Source of the DNA: Motacilla alba alba
Taxonomy: Eukaryota > Chordata > Aves > Passeriformes > Motacillidae
DNA: 64,000 bases
NCBI RefSeq assembly: GCF_015832195.1
Contig: NC_052026.1
Location: forward strand, 15,409,013 to 15,473,012
Reading direction: 5' to 3'
In this document: positions 36,199-48,330 of the stretch, in pieces
How positions within the stretch are numbered: the stretch's first letter is position 1
How the letters are laid out: every line of letters begins with the position of its first letter
Made by a program: the position numbers and the translations under genes
Notes under the pieces: model-generated
The model's database searches: none
Told to the model about the DNA's origin: nothing
What the model saw: the letters and a program-made list of their open reading frames with translations, nothing else

Positions 36199-36640
36199 AG
36201 GGGGGAAAAAAGAGTAGTTTATTTTGTTCATCACATTAATCCAACATGCAATCTAAACAAATAACTGACAAAGATTTTTTTTATAACAATAAATGCTAAA
36301 ACATGAATCCAAACAAAGGGAACATACCTACAGAACAACTGCTCTGGAGTGTAATGTGTATCACTAACCATTACACGTGTCTTTTCTGAGACCAGAACTA
36401 CAAAAAGACGAATTTTCTTAAAAGCATGTTAAAATATTAATAGATATCTGAAACAGTTTTATTGCACAGGCTGTCAGTCCTATGAACGATTACATCACAC
36501 GAGGAAGGAGGGTAGGAGAAACCACCCAGGCACTGGTGGCCTGAGCAGCATGAAAACCTAATGGCAGATAGTGAGACTGAACATTATAGCTGGCAGCAAG
36601 ACCCAAGTGGGAGGGAAGGGGCTTTACTGGGAGTGCTGGC
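36199..36640. other. Unique AT-rich sequence
   Basis: No gene or repeat recognised. G/A-rich run near 36201-36215 and T runs near 36276-36284. Confidence 0.45.
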
Positions 36641-36710
36641 AATAAATTTGATGACGTCAAACATGTTAATTATCTAAGTCTAAGGAGGACGTAGGTGCAG
36701 TCCTAAACAT
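36640..36710. promoter_or_regulatory. Candidate CRE-bearing regulatory element
   Basis: A full palindromic cAMP-response element TGACGTCA lies at 36652-36659. It is followed by GTTAATTATC, a homeodomain-type site, and preceded by AATAAATTTG. Full CREs are rare in CpG-depleted vertebrate DNA because of the central CpG, so retention of this one is noteworthy. Binding is inferred from the motif alone. Confidence 0.35.
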
Positions 36711-38390
36711 TTGCAGACTCCAAACAGCACAGTGGAGTCACATCAGGGGCAAAGAGATCTGTTATCCTTTTTTTTTTTTCTTTTTTTGGTCATAATTGTC
36801 ATGAAATGACTTTATCCCTTATAAAGACAAGCCACACTGAAGTTAGCTCAGAAGTCAGTCTCTTTCTCGAAATTACCCTTCTTCCCCTGCTCACTCTACC
36901 CTGTTGTTTTTGTGTGGTTACTTGTGAGTGCTAAGGCTGCTTTCATTAATTTTTAACTTGAATCAGTAAAGCCTCAAAGTATCTATTTGGGGGAAAGGAG
37001 ATGCAACATATTACAGTTAGGAGGAGTAAAATGCAATAGTGGGTTTGATCCTTTGCCCATGTGTTCCATTCAAAGGTTAGTCAATGACAACAGGGCTGGA
37101 AATACAGGCACATTTTGGGTGTACTTGGGCCTGTCTAACTACAGACTTGATCCTTAGTCCACTCACATATATTAATTAAGTTCTGATTAAATATAAAAAA
37201 CTGTTTGAATTGAGCAGTTTTACTCTTCCATTTAAGAGAGAGCCAGCCTCTTAAACTGCATACATCCTGAGGAGACAGTCAAAGAAATTTCAGTTTTAAA
37301 ACAGTTCTGCAACTGAGTTGGAAAAGCTGCTGGCATGACTATGGATTCATACTCCACCTGAAAAATATTCTGGAAAAATATCTGAGTTGAAGCTGGAGTC
37401 CTGAGGTACCTTGCAGTCTCAGCCAGCCCTTGTGACTAGGACAGAGGACCAAATTTAAGTACTGTTCAAAGGGAAATATCCTATTATGCCTGAATTTTCT
37501 GCATTGCAGAGACATGGTAAAGCAAATGGATCTGCCACTTCTCCGTGGTTTTGCAGAGGATTGTCCGCATGCAAATGGCAGTGCCAGAGGAACAACAGTC
37601 ACCTTCCCCTGGCACTGCTCACCAACATCCTCTCGGCCAAAAATGTCTCACCCACATGAGCCAAGTTTAGACAGGAGTGTTTTAAAGCAGAGAAAACTAG
37701 TCCTGCATTGTTTATGCACTGCTTCTTTCTTCCGTTAGGTGAAGTCATCCCAAGCCTGGGTACATACAAGAACAAAAAACCTGTGCAGGCTTTCCTGCAC
37801 TCATCTGCTTTGAGCTTGAAGACAGTGTTAAAACAAATTCAGGAGCAAAGCAGAGCTCAGAGGTATGAGGCAGTCCTGATTTTGAAAGCATATGGCAAGG
37901 TAGCAGGGAACTCTCACACTGCCCCTGCCTAAGGAAAGGTTTGGGATTATGAATATCCAGCTGTAAGAATACCTTTAGCAGGAACTCATGCTGGATGAGA
38001 CATCAGTTGTAAGACATACAGCATCCATTCCACTCCTTCCTGAATTTGTAACCACACCAGCTTACTGCTGTACAGACTGAAAAAGCCTGGGGAGCCTGCT
38101 CAGGGCAGAGCTGAGATGCTCTGGGGGTGAACACCACACCAGAACTGATGCTCTGCCAATGGAGGCACTGATGTACCAACCCCTTCTAGCTTTTAGGGTC
38201 ATGGTGATGGATAACTCAAGAGCACAAGTGAAGAGTCTGTCTCAGACTGCAGTATTTGAGTAATTTCCCTTGTGTTCCTCTCCCTAGCATGAATAGTTCT
38301 CAATTTAATTTTTAAAATAATTATTATTATTGTGTGAAAACACTTCATGTCAGCAACTGCATTGTAGCTGTTATTTTATTATGTTTGTAG
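36711..38390. other. Unique non-coding sequence
   Basis: A T tract with one C lies at 36768-36787. Frames are below 90 codons. No repeat family or exon was recognised. Confidence 0.5.
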
Positions 38391-38414
38391 AATAATAATA
38401 ATAATAATAATAAT
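38391..38414. repeat. (AAT)8 microsatellite
   Basis: Eight exact AAT units followed by TAAATC. A shorter, related TTATTATTATTG patch lies 60 bases upstream. Confidence 0.9.
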
Positions 38415-41400
38415 TAAATCAGCTCTAGTATTCCCTGGTGACACTAACCAATTCCAGCACCATGTGTGCTAAAAGGAGTCACTTGCTTTGGGCTGTGGCT
38501 CCGTTTCCAAGTTTAATAAGGAAAAGCTGCTCAGTGACTGTGTTGGATGGGCTGGACACTGAAGTTGTCAGCAGTGAAACCCCTGTGGTCTCCCTGGCTA
38601 AAGGACACACTGGAAAATGGGGAGACTTCTGAAACCATTACATTCCACAGACAGTCTGCAGCTAATTCCCAGGACTGACCAAGTCAACATTTCAAAAGGA
38701 TTGCTCAGGAGAGAGCAGGGACAGCAATGTCCCAGCCTGGCTGGGAGGGGAGAGTGAGGTAGGGACCGCACACTCGAGTGCCAATCCAGGCACTTGATGA
38801 CCCATCCAAGAGACTCTATGAGCAAAGAGCATGGACAAAAATATCCATATTTTCTCCAAATGTGAAGTGAAAACTCATTTTTAATGGTTGAAACAGTTTA
38901 GAAAATGAAAAATACCCTAAACACATCAATATGTTCATTGCTGTCTTCACTGATGTGCCTGCAGCTGGCAAGGAGAGATCTGTGTACCTTCATGCTCCAA
39001 GCAGGTTATGGATGAGCCACGTGATTTCCTATTTTATCCATCCTTATTGGGCTCATGTTTCCTGTAAAGGGTTTTGACTAATTGTGGTTTTGACAAGAAT
39101 GGCATCATGTGCTGCTTTGTGAACGAACAAGCTCAGGTCAGTAAGCCAGACGGTCAGTCTGCAAAACAAATCCATATTCCTAATCTTTCAGGATGATGTA
39201 AAGCAGAGATAAGTGTGTTTGTGATGTGGAGGTTACCCTGAGTAAATATAGTTTGAGAGAAAAGAACTGTCTCAAGAACTCTTGAGATAGAAAAACTGGA
39301 AACAAGATGTCCTAGTAACAAGGGTTTTTAAGAACTGGATCATCTGATTTTTTTTTTTCTTTTATACTTTCAGACTTGAAAGCAACTATTTCACCTCTCA
39401 ATTTATGCTCAGATTTATGGCCCTTGAGTTGCAAGAGAGATTTTTTTCTTTATCTGCTCTTCTGACCATTTCTCCACAGAAAGCTGGAACTGAATAAGTT
39501 TCTAGCAGGAACCACAAAAAAAGAAATTGATTATCTGATGCTTTTCTTGCCCAGCCTGTGAAAAGCCACCAACCAAAGCAGAAGAACCTCCTGCCTTAGA
39601 AGAAATATCTTTCCAATTCAGCTTGTTATTCAAGCACAAAGTGGATAAGCTGTGTTTGAGCTTGGAAACACCTGAGCCTGAACTAAGCTTAGGAAGTCGT
39701 GAAGAGCTTGCAGCTCACTAGTCTAACTCATTTTTGGCTCAGACATTTTCCAGTTAAGGCATCAAATACCATATGACAACATATAATCTATCTTTCAGGC
39801 ATCTTCAGCAGCAGCACTCGCTCGTTCCTCTGCTTCCTCTGGTCATTTTAGACCTTAAGTACATCTTTCATCAAAGCACTTAATGGCAGAGAGATTTTCC
39901 AATAACTCACAACATGCAAACTCAAGACTCTTGTTCCAACAACTGCAGGCAGTTACAGCAGTCCTGTGATCATTCTGCAGCTATTAAACTTTAGGTCTGA
40001 TTAGCAGCAGAGGTATTTTGTCTCTGTTTTTATTTCCTTCATTTTCCCCTCAGAATGAAACATACATCCTCTTCAGCCACTCAGCTTCATTATTGATATT
40101 GATCAGCTATAGGAAAGATTTGTTTTATATATTTATTTAAGTGCAGCTGGCCCTTCTTGCTCCCACCCACCTGTCTGGGGCATTGGGAGAGCTCTCCACA
40201 GCAATGCTTTCAAACCTGCATCAACATCCTGCTTCTGAGCAACCTGGTACCCCCAGAACACACCACACCAGGAGCAAGAGCCCCAGAAAATCTGTATTAT
40301 TTTCATGGGAAAAAACAAAAAAAACAACCCTTTATATGACAAGAATGCAAAGGAAATATGCAAGAGGAAAACTATAAGTCCACAGTGAGCTGTTATGCGG
40401 CCAGCTTTGGTAATTTTGCTGTTCATAGTTACAGCAGTTCTGCCACCTTAATGCTTCCTCATAACAAATCAAACAGAACTAGAGAAAAGTCCACCAAATA
40501 CTGAGTCAGCAAACCAGATTTCTTGAGGGATCCATCTCTGCAAGTAATTGAGCTCCTAACTAACCCAAAGGGTGAGGAGGATCCCAGTTTCAGCATGGCT
40601 TTGGAGAGAGCCACCAGTACTGACTGCCCCCAGGATGGGGTACCTGGATGCTGCTCTGGGCAGGGAAGTGCTGGAAGTGCAAACCACAAGGAAAATATGT
40701 TGAAAGTAGCTGACAAAAAAAAGAAGAAAATGAATTGCACAGATCACATGCTCAGCACACAGACAAGGTGTTACAGGCCTATTTGTACACAACTCGGGGG
40801 TGCACAGTCACAAAAGGCTGGGTAGGACTTTGTCCTCTCTGACATTTCAGAGAAAGCCTGCAGAGGATCAGACTCTGCCCTTGGGGACTGCAATACTCAT
40901 TTTAGAAACACAGATTCAGCTTGGATGCCTAAAAAACCCAGCCGTGGCTTTGCAGTGGGCCAGGTGCTGCTCAGCCCCTCCTGCCTGTGCCGCCCATCTC
41001 ACCCACCGCAGTCACAGTGTCACTTGTCATCAGACAGTTTCTCTAGAGGATCAGTGATGTAAACCCCAAACTTTCCCTTTATTTGGACAGTTTCAGTCCA
41101 AGAATTGCAGACACTCACTGTTTGTTTCTAGGTAACTCAAGTTTAATTACTAAATGAGTCTTCAGCCTGAAGATTTGGTTCTCATGCAGAACACCACCTC
41201 CTACAGCTGTTTTAGCCTTTTTTGTGAGGCAGCAACTAACTGCAGATGTATAATTTATTAATAAGTGCTTTTCTTACCAGGGAGAGCTAATCCAGGTAAT
41301 CAAGGCTCTCCCAGGGAAGAGCTCAACCAGAGGCACTTCCAAGCACAAGCCCCATTTATGTAAAGTATCACACAATATTATTTTACACTTCCAGTTTTGG

Positions 41401-44030
41401 AAGGCTGTGTATGCTTTCCCATTAGACTAACAAATTACAGCAATTGTGGTCAGCAGTGTGGAGGTTTCTCTGCAGAGCATTTGCCCCCTGGGAGGAAGGA
41501 AATCAGAGGGGTGTTAAAGCAATATTGTGCCTTCCACTCTGTGCATGGAGTGGCCTGATAATGGTTAGCTAAGGCAAGCTGTAAAAGTGCCATTATTGCC
41601 ATCACTGGATCTTACTGTGTCTCAGTGACCCTCCTGCAAAGGGACAGAAAAAAAAAAAAAGAAAATCAGAGTAGCAAAAAGGAATTAAGTGAGTAGATAG
41701 AGGATATTTGGATGTTTTTAGAAATACATTGCTTTGACATTAAACTCAGGTGCTGTTGAATCCATTAAGGAGGAAACATTTCCCTAGATCTTCCCCACTG
41801 AGGTCCCAAGCAGATCCCAATCCCTCTGAAGAGGCTGTAGGGCCTCTTGTACTTTGATTTTTGGCTGGATTACAGAGTAAGAGACAAAACAGCACCAAGG
41901 GGCTGCTCTTGATTTTCCCAGGAATCACTAATAGCAAGTAGCCAGAAGCAGAAGAGAAATCCTGTTCTGACAGGACTGCTGGCTCCCTTTTCCAGATTCA
42001 TGGCGCAGGTTGGACAGCTTAGCTGTTAGCTGAAGAACACCACCCAAAAATTTTTGTGTTGGTCCTAAGGTTCAGTTTGGGGCCCCTTGTGTGCTTTGCA
42101 ATGCAGGGGTGTTGTTTTTACACCTCCCTGTCACAATTTAGAAAAGCTTGGGATTTTCTACGGGATAGCACAGGGATAAATGCACATGATACACAATATT
42201 TGCTAAATGTTATGCATTTACACAGCCCACCACACACACATATTGGACACAAACACAGCATTGGTTACAGCAGGTACCTGAGAGTCTCAAAGACAGCAGC
42301 TGGAGAGCATCTGCCTAAGCACTAAACAGGCTCAGTTCCAAAGTGCTGCAGGTCTCAGGTGCATGCAGATGTGTGGTTTCTCTTCTGCTGGATCTCATTG
42401 CAAAGGCAACGTTACAGAACAGGTGTGAATCAATAATGTTATTGAATTGCCTCAAGTGTTAGAAAATGAGAGCATTCAGAATGACAGAAGTAAACGGGAC
42501 ATTTTCATTACACGCCTCACTACGTGCTCCCTTGTTGAGCTATAAATTAAACTTTGTAAACTTTTGTGTTGGGATTTGGGGTTTTTTTAAGTACACTGAA
42601 TATGTAAAAAGAGTGCCTGCAGCACTGAACCATTGCAGTCTCACATGTAAATGAGAGAACATGTTTTGAACATGTAAATTATCCAGCTATAATCCATATT
42701 TATCAGAGCTGTTCCAGGATTTTACATGAAATATGCATTATGAGTTTTTGTGAACACTTGCCCTTTAAAACATATCAAAGCATCATTTAACCACAGAAAG
42801 TTTCTTTTGAACAAAAAAATGTACTAAAATATACTTAACAGACTACACCAAAATATACTGGCATATACTCCATAACATATGCACAACACAGGCAAACACA
42901 TTCAACATGTCACAAACACGCAGAAAATGTCTTGCACACTGAATATTCCATGTCAAAAATGTTGACAGGACAAGCTTACTCACAATAATAACTTATAATG
43001 AAATGCACGAAGGAGAGGCTGTCTTTGGATAATGTGGATAACTTTAGGAGTCTAATAAACCAGGAGAGGTCAGAAGCTATAAACTTTGTTAGTCTGGGTG
43101 CTGTAGGCACAGAGTGCAACCTCACCTGGACCTCACTGCCTGCAGCCAAGACAGGCAGAGGAAAGAAAATCCTCTTCTGTTGTATTCCCTGAGTGCCTGG
43201 TCCCAGGAATTCAAACAACAACCCCAGTCCAACCCAAGGTACCTGAGATGCAGCCAGGAGCTAAACACAGCTTTGCTGAACCCAGTTGAGCAGCGACTGA
43301 GCTACACACAGGCTCAGGTTCTGCTGCTGCTTTTGAAGTCCTTGCACAGACATCAGGAAGATCATGACTTTACCCATCACCTACAGGTGGATGCTCCAAA
43401 AAAGCAAAACTAGGCTCTTCCTCTCATTTCAGTGCCACCAGCAGATACACTGGCCAGGCAGGAGGGATTCCCTCAGCCTGCTGATTGCAGAAGTGCTTTG
43501 CAATTCCAGCTCCTGCTTCATGAAATTTGCATTATGTCCACATTTATTATTTGGCCCCATTTTGACATCTCTGAAATTCTGAAACTAAAAATTGCCTTTT
43601 ATTACCCGGTGCTCACAGGACAATGTGAAATGCCATTCCTTACCTTACAGCCTTTTAAACATGATCTGCTTGATCTGTTCTTTTTTTTTTTTTTTTTTTA
43701 TAATCTGAACATAATGAAAAGCAATATTTTAAAGAATGTGTCCAAACAGTGTGGAAAAACTGTCAAAGTCACAATATTTTAATGGACTGGGAATCTGAAT
43801 GTCTGTACTTGAAAGCCTGGTTTATTTTGACAATATTGCTTTTTCTCCATAGTTACCTCTGACCTCCAGTATTACTCTCAGTGGATTATTTTTTCACTGA
43901 GGGAGATGCTTAAGCATGGACCAGAGCAGATAAGTGATATGGTCAAATCGCTGCTGGCAAACCCTGGAATTACTGACCACTTTAATAGCTCCTGCTGACC
44001 TTCAGATGAAACTTCACCTTTGGTTATTAA
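38415..44030. other. Unique non-coding sequence, 5.6 kb
   Basis: No recognisable exon. An A run of 13 lies at 41648-41660 and a pure T run of 19 at 43681-43699. An AT-rich enhancer-like block at 39020-39170 contains GACTAATTGTGG. At 42820-42960 there are loosely repeated AAAATATACT words. Frames of up to 116 codons match nothing recognised. Confidence 0.5.
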
Positions 44031-44420
44031 CATGCCTCTCCACTTTTATGATTTTTTGGGAACATAATTTGTCACAGTTTTTATCTGCACAGAGCAAGCG
44101 TTAGGCTTTTAAAAATGTGAGTTATCTTTTTACAACTGCTAACAATTACACATCGCAGAACAGACCGGCCCAAAAACCAATTATGAAAAGACCTGCATGG
44201 GAAATGTGTTCTCTCCTGAAGTCCGAATTACAGATTTCCAAACTAAAACCGTGCATGCAGGAGCTGGAAACAAGAAACAGAACTTTGAAAGGGCTTGTAA
44301 GATCAGCGAGATGTGATAAGGGCGTGGAAATTAATTGCCCTTGTTTTGTATTAGGATCTGATAAAGGGCTGGCACTGCTCAGGATCAGAGCAGAGAGAGC
44401 TGGCTGAATTTGGGCATCTT
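44030..44420. promoter_or_regulatory. AT-rich shoulder of the 44.4-kb CpG cluster; candidate CNE
   Basis: Repeat-free sequence with TGCTAACAATTACACATCGC near 44137-44156, ACCAATTATG near 44176 and GAAATTAATTGCCC near 44327, all homeodomain-type cores. Isolated CpGs are kept within otherwise AT-rich DNA. A 170-codon minus frame (44146-44658) runs through here into the GC-rich core, with no recognisable domain. Confidence 0.3.
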
Positions 44421-44660
44421 GTGTCCCAAACGGGGTCGGTGATGCTGCTGGTCCCCGGCTGTGCCTGCGGAGCAGCATCCTGCCCTGCCAGCCCTGGCAG
44501 CGCGGCCCCGGCTCCAGCCCAGCCCCGCAGCTCCCGGGGAGCCCTTCCCGCGGCCACCGGAGGGCTTGGCGCCGGCCCCGGTGATTCAGAGCCATGACAT
44601 TCTGCGAGCAGATTGTACAAGTACGAGCAGCAAACCTGAGCCGGGGAAACGGTGCCAAAA
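44421..44660. promoter_or_regulatory. Small CpG island
   Basis: About 15 CpGs by hand count in 170 bases (44428-44583), then a few more to 44650. It is smaller than the islands at 14 and 60 kb. No TATA-like motif is obvious. It could be an orphan CpG island or an enhancer core. Confidence 0.4.
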
Positions 44661-44804
44661 GGCTTTCAGATGATCAGAGCAATATGCCAGTCACTTAGAG
44701 GTCGATTGACCAATTAACAATTAGATTTGGAGAGCAGGCATGTCATTTCAGATCATTATTTGCCAAAAAGATCAACTATGTGGAAAGTTTTAATTTAAAA
44801 GCAG
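44661..44804. promoter_or_regulatory. AT-rich distal shoulder with CCAAT and TAAT motifs
   Basis: GATTGACCAATTAACAATTA near 44704-44723 packs a CCAAT box and two homeodomain-type sites into 20 bases, flanked by repeat-free AT-rich sequence. Together with the sequence on the other side of the CpG cluster it forms a symmetrical, enhancer-like unit. This is inference. Confidence 0.3.
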
Positions 44805-44854
44805 TCTTTTTTTTTTTCTTTCTTTTTTTTTTTTTTTTTTCTTTTTTTCTTTTT
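44805..44854. repeat. Poly-T tract with single C breaks
   Basis: About 50 bases of T with C interruptions every 8-18 bases, followed by AAAATA. Low-complexity sequence; on the minus strand it is an A-rich tail-like run. Confidence 0.9.
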
Positions 44855-47800
44855 AAAATACATCCTCGGTTTTCTAACCCCAGCTTCAGGCAGTGAGGTG
44901 TTGGCAGTAGGTGACAGCCCTGGGGACCGATTGCAGCTGGCAGAGTGACAAAAGCACCTCGACAAAGCCTCCAGGAAACCAGCCTGGGCTTCCAGTTTCA
45001 TTTGAACACCACTCATGCTGAGCAAAAGGCACAAGAGCAAAATAGGAGCAGAGAAAGGTTTTGCAAAGGGGCTGGGGGTGAAGGCTTACAAAGGGAAACC
45101 TCATCTGCAGTTGGTGATGAGAGGCACCTCAGAGCAGGGTGTCTTTTCTAGTGCTGCAGGGTTCAAAGCAGATGGTGGGAATTTCCAACCTGCTCCATGT
45201 CTAATTATAACCAATTGAAAAAGAACTAAAATATCTCAACTCAGGCCCTGGAGACCTGCACTTGCTCAATCTCCTGTAGCAGTGCTGTTGGACTGAGCTC
45301 CCAAGTTGGGCTTCTCTAGGCAGGAAAAGCCATCTCACCTGTCCTGCTGGACAGATGGAGGAGGATGGGACTGGCACCAGCTCAAGGTACCTTCACAACA
45401 AACCCTGGCTGCAAAGCTGCCTGAGCCTTTCCCAAGGGCTTGGGTAACCCTCTGTGCCTTCATTTAGGGTAAAAAACCTGTGCTCTGTTCACTGAAAAAA
45501 AAATACAGTAAAAACAGGTTGATTAGAACTAGAGGTATTGCTATTAGGGCAAATTTGCCCAGAGTTACTTTGTTTGGGGCCAGGGGGTAGTCTGGGAGAA
45601 AAGTGCTCTTAGGGCTCAAGGCTGTACAAATTAGGGGGAACATGGGATTTGAAAGATATTTGGTCCCATCTGCAGTGGGGAAGGACTGTTTCTTTGCTTA
45701 GAAATGTTATTTTATGGTCTGCATATGTATTGCAAAGGCATCTTAAGTGATGCTGTGGTGAAACAGCAAACAAATGGAGCTACAAGCAGTAACTCATAGC
45801 TGTAGCAGCTTTGTATTTTTCCAAAACTGTACTGATTCAGAGCTGCATCAATTTCAGGAGAAACAGAGGGAAAAAGCCAAATGAAATGAGCACTCATGAA
45901 AGCAGCTCATGTTTGAAACTGAAATTTGTGAGTAACATCCTTTGAAAATCTCTGATGATGTTATAACATTCTTGTAACAGTGAGAGAACACAAGCTGAAC
46001 TCTGAAAAATCAGAGTTGTTTTTGGATGTCTGTTCTTCCTCCAGCTTAGACCCGCCCCCAGCAAGGATAGAAATCTGGACCCTTCAGAGCAACAGGGCAT
46101 CTCACTGTCCTACATGAAGTGAAGGAGTCCAAAGATGCAGATCTCGGGCTGCCAAGACAAGGCATTTTCCAAGGAAGCATTGCATGTGGCCTCACATCAC
46201 TCTCTGCAGCACACCCAGGCAACAATGAACCAGATGACAAAACTCTTACCAACAATCTGGCCTGGCACACAGAATAAATATTACCTCTTTTACAGTCCAG
46301 AAAAAGAAGTACTCGAAAAACCTCCATGGGAAGCTACCAAACATAATGGAAACAGCAATTTGCTTGAGAATATTTTAATTGTCCTGTCTACCCAAAACTC
46401 CCTGACTTCAGCCTGAACTTTGCTTCTGCCAGATGATTAGGAACAGCCCCTCCTGTGAAACAATTATACAACATGTGTACAGAGAATAATTTCTAGGAAT
46501 TATATTAAATCATAATAAATCGCAACAGGTTGTGACAGGCTGTTTGTAAGTGTCTGAACACGATTCACCCTGGATGTTTCTGTCTCACACATGAGGTCTC
46601 ACGAAGCCCTGCCGAGGCAGCAAGCTCCACCTCAGTTCTCCAGGAGGTAAAATGCCAGCGCTAAATAGAATATTTGAGGCTGGTGCATGTGCTGCAGCCT
46701 CTGCCAGCAGTGTGTGCTGGCACAAGCGTGGCCAGGGGCAGGCCAGGAGCCCAGGAAATGTCACTGTGCTCGAGTAGGTGGCACTCTTCATTTGAGTCAA
46801 CACTGAAACCCATGTGCTCTCAACACTTCTGAAGGTGTCGTTTTGTGGATACAGAGCTGACATCCTGACCACCTCCAATCCTGAAAGGTTTCAGGTGGGA
46901 GGCTTTTCTCTTGTTCTCTTCAAATACAGAGCTGCTTAACACAAGTGTTTTGGTGAAGTTCTGCTCTGGAGGGCAGCACTTTCTCCATGGTCCTTCCTGC
47001 CACAATGTGGGACGCACAAGGTGCAGTTGGTGTTTGTGCAGTGGTGTGGATTCTCTGTCCTGCCACATTATCTTACCCTGGACATGTTTGCACTCAGGTA
47101 CAAAGGACCATGACCCTTGATCCCCTTCCAGCAGCTCAAATACTTATTACAGACATTTTTATTGCCATCAGGGTAGATGCTGTCCTTCAACCCAAGCCCA
47201 GGGATCTGATGTTTATAGGAACAATTTCTGATATGCTGGGAAGCACCTGTATTAACGAGGGTAGCCTGAAGGTTTCAGTGACTCACAAAGCCCTCCAAGA
47301 ACTTCTTCTAGGACAAGGTTTTGGCAAGGGCCCAGGCAGTCCCTGCCACCAAGCCTTAGCAGCCTCCCACAAACATTCAGCAGTTCCAGTGCCCAGTGTC
47401 CTCTGCATCACTTCTGTCAGATATCTAAAGCACACCCTTGGTTTCCTTTGCAGAATAGCAATGGGACAAGACAGGAAGCAAGACAGAGGAACAGAATGGA
47501 GGCGTTGAGAGAAAATGATTTTAAAAATACAGACAGAATAAATTTCATTCCTCTTAGCAGGCAAGTGAAGCTAGAAAGTGAGGATTACTTTAACAAATAC
47601 ATTTCTGTCTAACTGTTGATGTCTCTCCAAGTCAGTCTGAACTGGAAATCTCTGAGAAGCTGCACTGCTCATCTTCACTTTTGAAACACTTGACACTTCT
47701 ATGAGGTACCCTTGGCTTTTGAGAGAAAAAAAATAATAAACTTAGAGAACTGAACTGTCTGGCGCTGCCATGCATAGAGAGATGCAAAAACGATGTTACT

Positions 47801-47958
47801 CTGGCATCAAGAGCATAATCAGAAACTTCTCAGCAAGCTGAGGAGCAGAGGTGGTCCCCTGAGCCCATGTCCCAGCAAGTCTGGGCTGAAAACAGCCTCC
47901 CATCCCGGAGCAGGGGGCTCTGCCCAGGGACAGGCAGCAGCACCCACCTGAGGCTGGG
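44855..47958. other. Unique non-coding sequence
   Basis: No gene recognised. The 173-codon + frame at 46987-47508 is at the chance limit and has no domain I know. A segment near 45430-45480 (GGGTAACCCTCTGTGCCTTC) is faintly MIR-like. Confidence 0.5.
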
Positions 47959-48050
47959 ATCTGATCTCCTTTGCAGCTCTATAAATCAATGGGAGCTTCA
48001 TCCACTTCAATGGAAGCCTCTGGATTTACGCCAGAGCAACTGAAATTAGA
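47959..48050 (+). repeat. Old interspersed repeat fragment, best-preserved core
   Basis: ATCAATGGGAGCTTCATCCA followed by CTTCAATGGAAGCC gives two opposed copies of the (T)TCAATGG(G/A)A core, then TGGATTTACGCCAGAGCAAC TGAAATTAGAAG. This matches the remembered amniote repeat layout: ...CAATGGGAG..., ACTTCAATGGA, then GGATTTACACCAGTGTAACTGAGATCAGAA. It is the clearest of the five copies in this window. Confidence 0.55.
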
Positions 48051-48330
48051 AGCTTGCCTTAAGTGGGCGGGAGCTCATTATAAGACTAAATAAGGAGTGA
48101 GTCATTTTCAGAATTTTAAACTGAAAGGAGCCGCATTTGGCTGACCTCCTTTTTTTTCCACACTGACGGCTTATTAGATTACAGCAGATAAGAACTGGGC
48201 TTTCCTGTTGGTTTTTCATGGCAACGTGTCTGTGTCACTGACAAAGGTGGAAACGCTGGTTCAAAAAGGGAAAAAAAAAAAATCCAAAGCAATATGTTTA
48301 AACAGCACAGTGTTTTTAACTGGGAGTCAG
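48051..48330. promoter_or_regulatory. Candidate conserved non-coding element
   Basis: A repeat-free block with GGGCGGG (48064-48070), GAGCTCATTATAAGAC, GAGTGAGTCATT (AP-1/NF-E2-type TGAGTCA near 48098) and TGACGGCTTATTAGATTACAG. No frames above 60 codons. Motif-dense; conservation untested. Confidence 0.3.

Noticed and set aside
46987..47508. A 173-codon frame
   Set aside because: Chance-level length, overlapped by a 93-codon minus frame, with no domain or splice support.
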